Assembly (NCBI RefSeq): GCF_900115905.1
Contig: NZ_FOYD01000002.1
Location: 248,001-312,000, forward strand
Source: Halopseudomonas formosensis
GTDB lineage: Bacteria > Pseudomonadota > Gammaproteobacteria > Pseudomonadales > Pseudomonadaceae
Direction: 5' to 3'
DNA length: 64,000 nt
The position numbers and the translations under genes were made by a program. Below are positions 58,111-64,000 of the stretch, piece by piece. Every line of letters begins with the position of its first letter. Positions within the stretch are counted from its first letter, which is position 1. A model generated the notes under the pieces. It was not told the DNA's origin. It made no database searches and saw only the letters and a program-made list of their open reading frames with translations.

Positions 58111-58601
58111 TCGACCGAAGCCACTACGCCGTCACATCCGTCCGCCGGCCGGAGCGCCTCGCCGAGATGCAGGCAGAGATTGATGCCGCCGTGGAGGCCT
58201 ACCTGCAGGCAGGCGGCACCATCACCCAGCTGGACAACAAAGGCAAGCCGGTGGAGCACCTCAGCTGGAGAGAGGAAGCCAGGCGAACCAAGGCCGCTGG
58301 GCTGTCGCACACCGTAGTCCGGGGCTACCTGGTACTCCGCGAGAAGACGCCACCAAGGCCGGAGGCGGCAAGGGCCGCACGGCAACGGACTATCAAGACC
58401 GCCACCGAGGCACGCAGCCGGATCAACGCCGAGCGCCGAGCGAAGCTCGCCCCGCAGGTGCGCATCCTGGCCGAGTGCCGCTGGACCATCACCCAGATCG
58501 CGGACCACCTTGAGGTCGCACCGGGCACCGTCCGGCGCATCGCCCGGGAACACGGGATTGAACTGGCTGGCCAGCGACAGGCTGAGGCAGGTGCACGATG
58601 A
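58107..58601 (+). CDS. Helix-turn-helix phage protein
   Basis: A 164-residue protein. The N-terminal part (MQAEIDAAVEAYLQAGGTIT) is a helical module seen in several regulators. The C-terminal part (ILAECRWTITQIADHLEVAP then GTVRRIAREHGIEL) is a helix-turn-helix. Overlaps of 4 bp on both sides. Probably a regulator of phage or host genes. Confidence 0.7.
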   Translation: MIDRSHYAVTSVRRPERLAEMQAEIDAAVEAYLQAGGTITQLDNKGKPVEHLSWREEARRTKAAGLSHTVVRGYLVLREKTPPRPEAARAARQRTIKTATEARSRINAERRAKLAPQVRILAECRWTITQIADHLEVAPGTVRRIAREHGIELAGQRQAEAGAR

Positions 58602-59071
58602 GTAGAAAACGCAAACACAGCATCCATAAGCGGCGGCAGCGGATGACCAGCATCCTGCTGAAGCACGTTGCCATAGTGCATCACAGCGCCCTGGGCAGCG
58701 GAGAGGTGCGTTCAACCGATATCCGCTGGGAGCGCGTGGTACGACTCGATGAGTACTCCGCCACCGCGATCACCCGGCTGCGGCACTACTGGGCTGTACT
58801 GTGCTGCGTGATGACCGATGACAAGGCCATGCACATCAACCGGGTCACCGTAAGCGCCCCACTGCTGCAGGCAGAACTGGTCGACACCCTGAACGAGCAA
58901 CACGAGCAGCTGCTGGCCGAGGTGAAGATCCTCATCGCGCTCGAGGGCAAGGGAGTCCAGGTGCACAGCTATGGCTGGATCGCCATGCCGGTGCAGCAGG
59001 ATCTGGAAGACGAGAAAGCCGAGCGACTGTTTGCAGCAGCGCTCAAGACCTTGAGGAGGGAGGCAGCATGA
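58598..59071 (+). CDS. Early phage protein of unknown function
   Basis: A 157-residue basic protein (MSRKRKHSIHKRRQRMTSIL start). The rest is helical (VTVSAPLLQAELVDTLNEQH). It overlaps the PrtN-like gene by 4 bp. Family not recognised. Confidence 0.6.
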   Translation: MSRKRKHSIHKRRQRMTSILLKHVAIVHHSALGSGEVRSTDIRWERVVRLDEYSATAITRLRHYWAVLCCVMTDDKAMHINRVTVSAPLLQAELVDTLNEQHEQLLAEVKILIALEGKGVQVHSYGWIAMPVQQDLEDEKAERLFAAALKTLRREAA

Positions 59072-59346
59072 ATACGCTGTTTCTGTTGATGGCCCAGTAC
59101 AACGGGCTGGCCATCGTGCCGGTGGAAAAGGTGTGCGAAGACTACTTCCAGCACCTAGCGCCCGAGGCGTTGCTGCGGAAGGCGGCGCTGGGAGAAATCG
59201 ACATACCCATCACGCGCATGGAGGGCAGCCAGAAATCCGCACGGGGCGTTCACCTGCAGGACTTGGCTACCTACCTGGATGCACAAAGGAAAAAGGCCCT
59301 GGACGAGAACGACAAGCTCCATGGCCGGTTCAAGAAGGCGAGCTGA
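59068..59346 (+). CDS. prtN: Pyocin activator PrtN homologue
   Basis: A 92-residue protein with clear PrtN features: TLFLLMAQYNGLAIVPVEKV, DYFQHLAPEALLRKAALGEI and DIPITRMEGSQKSARGVHLQ. PrtN activates pyocin operons in P. aeruginosa. Here it is the last gene of the rightward operon and convergent to the integrase. It may regulate prophage genes or host pyocins. Confidence 0.88.
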   Translation: MNTLFLLMAQYNGLAIVPVEKVCEDYFQHLAPEALLRKAALGEIDIPITRMEGSQKSARGVHLQDLATYLDAQRKKALDENDKLHGRFKKAS

Positions 59347-59354
59347 GCAACTGC

Positions 59355-60482
59355 TCAGCCGCCTTTCACTCTCCCGCCAAGCTCAACCGGCGCATCCACA
59401 ATCACCTGCACCCAGTCCCATCCTTGATACCGGTCCACGTTCTGCTTCAGGTGCGTATAACGCCGCAGCGAGTTCCAATCCCGGTGGCCGGACACGCTGG
59501 CCACCCGCGGGATATCCCAGCCCATCTCAAACAATCGACTGACGCCCTCATGCCGAAGATCGTGAAAACGGAGATCCTCGATTCCCAGGAATTTGCAGGC
59601 CCTGGTCCAGGCCGCGCTGATGGATGACGAGTTGTAAGGGAAGATCTCATCGCATCCCCGCGGCATGGATTGCAGGATTGCCCACGCCTCATCCGGGAGG
59701 TGACACCAGACGTTGTTGCCGATTTTCTGGCCGGGGTTTTTCATATCCCGGACCATAACCCGTCGGTGTTCCTCATCCAGATCTGCCCAGCGAATACGGG
59801 TGATCTCATCCTGGCGCCGCGTAGAGAAAAGCGCAAAGCCAATAACCTTGAGCATGTTGATAGATGAAGGCCGACGCTGCTGCATCTCCTGAAAGTGCTC
59901 CAGCAGCTTTTCCAATTCATCCAGCTCCGGGCGTCGATCGCGCTCCCGGGACTTGCTGTGCAGGCCCATGCGGCGCAACACTCGGCGCGCATCGGCCATA
60001 GCATGCGGGTCCACATCATAGCCCCAAGCCGGCCGGGCGACAGCCATAACGGCGCCGAGGTGTGACAGGTCGTTGCCTATAGTCTGCGGCATCACCCCGC
60101 CGCCCTCCTCGCTCGCCCGCCAGCCAGCGTACTCAACCAGCTTTTGACTGGTCAGGTCAGCATCCATCACATCACCCAGCCAGGACTCAGCGATTGCACG
60201 AAGGGTCGCCCGCTTGGTTTTGCCCAGCGGGCGCACCTTCTCAAATTGCTCCAGGTACTGGTCAATCATCTGCCTGAGCGTTGCCCCTGCCCGCGCAGCG
60301 CGCTCCAGAGCACCCGGTTCTGCCAGCTCGGTCTCGCGCTTCTTCATCCAGGCCTTGGCGGCCGGTTTCCGATCAAAGGTCTGGCTTTCCTGATAAACTC
60401 TCACGCCATTACGCATGATCCGGATCTGGGCCGTGTGGCTTACAGACCCGTCCTTTTTTTTCCTGCTCGTGATCGTCCCCAT
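59355..60482 (-). CDS. int: Tyrosine integrase
   Basis: A 375-residue site-specific recombinase; I placed the start at 60482 (MGTITSRKKK). N-terminal arm-binding segment (residues 1-60), then core-binding SAM-like domain (60-160), then the catalytic domain with Arg222/223 (FSTRRQDEI), H307-xx-R310 (FHDLRHEG), H333 (SGHRDW) and nucleophile Y342. It lies 130 bp from attR and acts on dusA. Confidence 0.95.
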   Translation of the reverse strand: MGTITSRKKKDGSVSHTAQIRIMRNGVRVYQESQTFDRKPAAKAWMKKRETELAEPGALERAARAGATLRQMIDQYLEQFEKVRPLGKTKRATLRAIAESWLGDVMDADLTSQKLVEYAGWRASEEGGGVMPQTIGNDLSHLGAVMAVARPAWGYDVDPHAMADARRVLRRMGLHSKSRERDRRPELDELEKLLEHFQEMQQRRPSSINMLKVIGFALFSTRRQDEITRIRWADLDEEHRRVMVRDMKNPGQKIGNNVWCHLPDEAWAILQSMPRGCDEIFPYNSSSISAAWTRACKFLGIEDLRFHDLRHEGVSRLFEMGWDIPRVASVSGHRDWNSLRRYTHLKQNVDRYQGWDWVQVIVDAPVELGGRVKGG

Positions 60483-60485
60483 GAC

Positions 60486-60524
60486 TTTGCTACATTCCGT
60501 TTTCCGTTTGCTACATTGTAGCAA
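60486..60524. promoter_or_regulatory. Candidate integrase arm-type sites, right end
   Basis: TTTGCTACATT occurs at 60486 and 60507, and its reverse form TTGTAGCAA at 60516. The word matches TGTAGCA at 18061 and 18072 near attL. They lie over the integrase promoter region, so they could also allow autoregulation. Confidence 0.55.
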
Positions 60525-60578
60525 CGACACGGCAAAAATGATTGCAAACGGGCAGAAACGGCAGCAAATGAGACACGC

Positions 60579-61616
60579 ATGACAACGCCAGAAACAAGCG
60601 CAAAGCCAGTAACCACCCGCCTCGGCCCGTCCCGTCGCTTCTGCGTGGCGCCGATGATGGACTGGACCGACCGTCACTACCGCTACTTTGCCCGGCTGAT
60701 CAGTCGGCACACACTGCTGTATACCGAGATGGTGACCACGGGTGCGGTATTGCACGGTGACCGTGCGCGCTTTCTGGGTTACCACTCCGCCGAGCAACCC
60801 CTGGCGCTGCAACTGGGTGGCAGCGATGCAAGCGAGCTTGCCCAGTGTGCCCGGCTGGCCGAACAGGCCGGCTACGCCGAGGTGAATCTCAATGTCGGCT
60901 GTCCCAGCGACCGGGTTCAGAACAACCTGATCGGCGCCTGCCTGATGGGGCACCCGGAGCTGGTGGTGGACGGGGTGAAGGCCATGCTCGATGCCTGCAG
61001 CATCCCGGTGACCGTGAAGCACCGCATCGGCATCAATGGCCGCGACAGTTATGAGCAGCTGGTGGATTTCGTCGGCCGGGTTCATGAGGCCGGATGCGAG
61101 ACCTTCATAGTGCATGCACGGATCGCCATTCTGGAGGGCCTGTCACCCAAGGAGAACCGGGAGATTCCCCCGTTGCGCTACGAGGTGGTGCATCAGTTGA
61201 AGCGTGACTTCCCGCAGCTGGAGGTCATTCTCAACGGCGGGCTGACCGATCTCGACGCCATGCAGCAACACCTGCCCGAGCTCGATGGTGTGATGGTCGG
61301 CCGCGAGGCCTATCACAATCCCTACCTGCTGGCGGATGTGGACCGCCGTTTCTACGGCGACAAGACCCCGGTCCGCAGCCGAATCGAGGTACTGCAGGCC
61401 CTGCGCCCCTACATCGCCAGCCACATCGAGGCCGGGGGCAGCATGCATCATGTCACGCGGCATATCCTGGGGCTGTTCCAGGGGCTGCCCGGTGCACGAC
61501 ATTTCCGCCGCCAACTGAGCACCGAGGTGCACCGCACCGAGCAGCCGCTGGCGCTCTACGATCAGCTTCTCGAGGATATGGCCGCACGTCTGGCAGTGCG
61601 GGATTGCTCCCTGTAA
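60579..61616 (+). CDS. dusA: tRNA-dihydrouridine synthase A with prophage-supplied start
   Basis: A 345-residue DusA, a flavin enzyme that reduces U20/U20a in tRNAs. Catalytic Cys and neighbours are visible in NLNVGCPSDRVQNNLIGACL (Cys109), with KHRIGING, FIVHARIAI and NGGLTD. The first 15 or so residues come from prophage DNA; the native start is at 17931. No strong ribosome site is visible before ATG 60579. Confidence 0.95.
   Translation: MTTPETSAKPVTTRLGPSRRFCVAPMMDWTDRHYRYFARLISRHTLLYTEMVTTGAVLHGDRARFLGYHSAEQPLALQLGGSDASELAQCARLAEQAGYAEVNLNVGCPSDRVQNNLIGACLMGHPELVVDGVKAMLDACSIPVTVKHRIGINGRDSYEQLVDFVGRVHEAGCETFIVHARIAILEGLSPKENREIPPLRYEVVHQLKRDFPQLEVILNGGLTDLDAMQQHLPELDGVMVGREAYHNPYLLADVDRRFYGDKTPVRSRIEVLQALRPYIASHIEAGGSMHHVTRHILGLFQGLPGARHFRRQLSTEVHRTEQPLALYDQLLEDMAARLAVRDCSL
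60615..60665. other. attR (dusA core repeat)
   Basis: Direct repeat partner of attL (48/51 identical). Excision would join 17952 to 60615 and restore the native dusA start. Confidence 0.9.
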
Positions 61617-61666
61617 CAGGCTTGGGGTAAGGTCGGAAGCTCATTCCTTTCCTGCCTCGGACCACC

Positions 61667-62629
61667 ATGACAAGTACACCAAGCAAGCTGGACAGTCTCC
61701 GGCAACACACGCTGATTGTTGCCGATACCGGCGATATCGACGCCATTCGCACCCTGCAACCGGTGGATGCCACCACCAACCCCTCCCTGCTGCTCAAGGC
61801 GGCGCAACAACCCGAGTATGTCCATCTGCTGGACCAGGCGCTGGAACAGGCGTCGGGCAGCTATCAGCAGATCGAGGAAGCCTGTGACCACTTCGCCGTC
61901 GCCGTGGGCCGGGAAATAGCCCAGCTGGTTCCCGGTCGCGTCTCCACCGAGGTGGATGCCCGCCTGTCCTTCGATCGCCAGGCCACCCTGGACAAGGCAC
62001 AACGTCTGATCGAGCTCTACGAGGCCGCCGGTGTGACTCGGGACCGGGTGCTGATCAAGATCGCCGCCACCTGGGAGGGCATCCAGGCCGCAGCCGAGCT
62101 GGAGCGCCGAGGTATCCAGTGCAACCTGACTTTGCTGTTTTCCTTCGCCCAGGCCCAGGCCTGTGCCGATGCGGGGGTGTTCCTGATCTCGCCCTTTGTC
62201 GGTCGCATTTACGACTGGTACAAGGCGCAGGAGGGTCGTGACTACCAGGGCGCGGAGGACCCGGGCGTGCAATCGGTGTCACGCATCTTCCGCTATTACA
62301 AGCAGCACATGTACGCGACCGTGGTGATGGGCGCGAGCTTCCGCAATCTCGGTCAGATCGAGGCGCTGTGCGGTTGCGATCGTCTGACCATCAGCCCCGC
62401 CCTGCTCCAGCAACTGGCCGCCGAGCCGGGGCCTCTGGCGCCCGCTGCGCAGCTGAGCGCGCAATGCGATGACAGTCGTCAGGTACTGGATGAGGCCGCG
62501 TTCCGCTGGGCGCACAACGAGGACGCCATGGCTACCGAGAAACTGGCCGAGGGCATCCGGGCCTTCGCGGTGGATCAGCGCCGCCTCGAACAACTGCTCA
62601 AGGAGCGGGCTGGTTCAGCAGTCGTCTGA
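61667..62629 (+). CDS. tal: Transaldolase
   Basis: A 320-residue transaldolase B type of the pentose phosphate pathway. The Schiff-base lysine is in [12 protein letters not shown], with DATTNPSLL at the start and [11 protein letters not shown]. It is 50 bp downstream of dusA, the usual Pseudomonas order, and its last 15 bp overlap the convergent rssC-like gene. Confidence 0.96.
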   Translation: MTSTPSKLDSLRQHTLIVADTGDIDAIRTLQPVDATTNPSLLLKAAQQPEYVHLLDQALEQASGSYQQIEEACDHFAVAVGREIAQLVPGRVSTEVDARLSFDRQATLDKAQRLIELYEAAGVTRDRVLIKIAATWEGIQAAAELERRGIQCNLTLLFSFAQAQACADAGVFLISPFVGRIYDWYKAQEGRDYQGAEDPGVQSVSRIFRYYKQHMYATVVMGASFRNLGQIEALCGCDRLTISPALLQQLAAEPGPLAPAAQLSAQCDDSRQVLDEAAFRWAHNEDAMATEKLAEGIRAFAVDQRRLEQLLKERAGSAVV

Positions 62630-63118
62630 TTCGGTATCGCCTTCGAGGCTGGTCACCAGATCGACAAAGGCGTTGCGGTTATGCTCGTTGAGGTCCATCA
62701 GCAGACGATGGGCCTCCAGCACGCGGGCGCGGACCTGCTCCTCGGACAGCGTCTGGGGTGGCAGATCCTGAAGCTCGGCATCGGTGGGGGTGGTTTCGGC
62801 CACTATGTTGAATATCTGCTCGAAACCCATGCTCTGCAGCAGGCGAAGCATGTCCTGCTGGGTGGACACCAGGGTGGGCAGCAGGCCGACCCTTTCCCGG
62901 GACAGGATCGACAGCTTGGCCAGTAACCCCAGGGAGGTACTGTCTATGTTATCGGTCTCGGTCAGATCGATGACAATCGACTTGAAATGCAGTGCACTGA
63001 CGATCTTCTCGATGTAGGCATCCAGCGCGGCACACAGGGTCAGGCGCACGTCACCAAGAAACTTGAGTACGAAAGTACCATCGGATTCGGCAAACTGAAT
63101 CCTGCCAGTGGTCATCAT
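62615..63118 (-). CDS. Anti-anti-sigma (STAS) protein, RssC-like
   Basis: A 167-residue protein. Residues 1-100 form a STAS domain with the phosphorylatable serine region [20 protein letters not shown]; the C-terminal 60 residues are helical. In P. aeruginosa the same pair follows tal and acts with RssB in control of sigma-S. It overlaps the rssB-like stop by 4 bp. An in-frame ATG at 63115 is equally possible. Confidence 0.85.
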   Translation of the reverse strand: MMTTGRIQFAESDGTFVLKFLGDVRLTLCAALDAYIEKIVSALHFKSIVIDLTETDNIDSTSLGLLAKLSILSRERVGLLPTLVSTQQDMLRLLQSMGFEQIFNIVAETTPTDAELQDLPPQTLSEEQVRARVLEAHRLLMDLNEHNRNAFVDLVTSLEGDTESDDC

Positions 63119-64000
63119 TCCGGGTTCCTGCTCAACAGCAAAACTGAGATATCGTCCGGCATCACCTTCGCCTCTGCCATGCCCAACAGTCCCATGAGTC
63201 TGGAGAGGTCACCGCCAGCCTGCTCCACCAGCAGCGGCAGATTGTCTTCCTTCTCCTTCAGGGTAGTCCCTGCCACACAATCCAGCACGCCATCGGAACA
63301 GAGCGTCAGGGAGAAGCGACTCGGCAGCGGTATCTCGTGGTTCTCGTATTCCGCGTCGTCGAACAGACCGACCGGACGTCCTTTTCCCTGGAGATAGCGG
63401 GCCTTGCCATCAGCCACCAGAATGGGCAGGGGCAGATGCCCGCCGATGCTGTAGGTCAGGGTCTGGCGCTGCTCGTCGATGACGCCACCGAGCATGGTGA
63501 CGTGCTTGCCCAGCCGGCAACTGATCAGACTGCGGTTGATGTGATCCATCACGTCCGAGGGCCGGAAAGCGATGGGGCCCTGCTCCTGCACCTTGCGCTG
63601 CTCGTACAGCAGGCGGGTGGTCATGAACTTCAGCAGAACGGTCACGAAGGCGGAGGAGGCCCCATGCCCGGATACGTCCGCCAGATAGAAGCCCAGCTGG
63701 GTATCGGATATGCGGAAGTAGTCGACGAAGTCACCGGACAGGTAGAGAGAGGGGATGATGCGGTGCTCGAACAGAAACTCGCCGCTGGACCAGGGGGTCG
63801 CCGGGAGCATGTTCAGCTGGACCTGGCGCCCTGCGGCCTGGTCATCGCGAAGCTCTCGCAGGTGGTTCTCCAGCTCCAGGTTGGCCTGTTCCAGGCGTTC
63901 GCGGATGCGCTGGTTCTCGTTACGCAGGCGTGCGCGATCAAGCGAGCGGCGAACCGCGTGCTCGAGCACCTCGAGGTCATCCTGGGGGCGTATCAGATAG
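63115..64000 (-). CDS. PP2C-type response regulator, RssB-like (partial, N-terminus off window)
   Basis: The frame is open to the window edge; the receiver domain lies beyond it and its end (YLIRPQDDLEVLEHAVRRSL) is visible. A coiled coil (NENQRIRERLEQANLELENH) links to a SpoIIE/RsbU-like PP2C phosphatase with SLYLSGDFVDYFRI, YLADVSGHGASSAF and metal-binding SDGVLD. It probably dephosphorylates the adjacent STAS protein. Confidence 0.88.
   Translation of the reverse strand, partial: YLIRPQDDLEVLEHAVRRSLDRARLRNENQRIRERLEQANLELENHLRELRDDQAAGRQVQLNMLPATPWSSGEFLFEHRIIPSLYLSGDFVDYFRISDTQLGFYLADVSGHGASSAFVTVLLKFMTTRLLYEQRKVQEQGPIAFRPSDVMDHINRSLISCRLGKHVTMLGGVIDEQRQTLTYSIGGHLPLPILVADGKARYLQGKGRPVGLFDDAEYENHEIPLPSRFSLTLCSDGVLDCVAGTTLKEKEDNLPLLVEQAGGDLSRLMGLLGMAEAKVMPDDISVLLLSRNPE

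Larger units (their letters stand above)
17952..60665. mobile_element. Lambda-like siphophage prophage inserted in dusA
   Basis: The element is bounded by a 51-bp direct repeat of dusA sequence and is about 42.7 kb. It holds an integrase at the right end, a CI/Cro switch, replication genes, lambda-type terminase, portal, protease, capsid and tail genes, and a holin/endolysin/spanin set. No disrupted structural gene was seen, so it may be inducible. It carries a diversity-generating retroelement and several cargo genes. Confidence 0.95.

Noticed and set aside
60485-61115. A longer integrase reading frame starting at 61115.
   Set aside because: The extra part is antisense to dusA; the family start is MGTITSRKKK at 60482.

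Overview
The window is a piece of a gammaproteobacterial chromosome, most likely Pseudomonadaceae. Grounds: G+C-rich genes with Pseudomonas-type neighbourhoods (DUF1302/DUF1329 pair, pyrC-rnt, dusA-tal followed by an RssC/RssB-like pair), LpoB and YegP homologues, and a prophage with Pseudomonas-type PrtN regulators. I recognised no rRNA or tRNA genes.

Left host flank (1-17930): a DUF1302/DUF1329 envelope pair with a divergent AraC regulator, a DadA-like FAD oxidoreductase, pyrC-rnt, a TAXI-type TRAP transporter (binding protein plus fused permease), a DEAD-box RNA helicase, and a five-gene envelope operon headed by lpoB. Then comes about 700 bp of non-coding tandem repeat (period about 172 bp, several hairpins per unit), yegP, and the native promoter and 5' end of dusA.

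Prophage (about 17952-60665, 42.7 kb): a lambda-like siphophage inserted in the 5' end of dusA. A 51-bp direct repeat (48/51 identical) marks both ends, and the right end gives dusA a new start. From a CI/Cro switch at 50.8-51.8 kb, with five 11-bp operators, one operon runs left: cro, CII-like gene, zinc finger, primase, helicase, iteron-like repeats, late-regulator candidate, holin, lambda-type head genes (A, W, B, C with nested Nu3, D, E), tail genes, endolysin, Rz/Rz1. The other early operon runs right through small genes, an anti-repressor-like protein, DUF2303, a C5 methyltransferase and two PrtN-like genes to the convergent integrase.

The standout system is a complete diversity-generating retroelement at 21.2-24.4 kb: fibre-type target with variable repeat, Avd accessory protein, template repeat and reverse transcriptase. 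All 15 differences between the 112-bp template and variable repeats fall on template adenines. Probably undescribed elements are: three hairpins with different stems but a shared TCACCTACCAC loop at nutL-like, nutR-like and internal early-operon positions; three type I-E CRISPR-like repeats at exact 49-bp spacing after the lysis genes, beside a small operon with a palindromic promoter; and seven ACCCTAGACA repeats beside the replication genes.

Right host flank (60579-64000): dusA with its prophage-supplied start, tal, and convergent to tal an RssC-like STAS protein and the C-terminal part of an RssB-like PP2C phosphatase that runs off the window.
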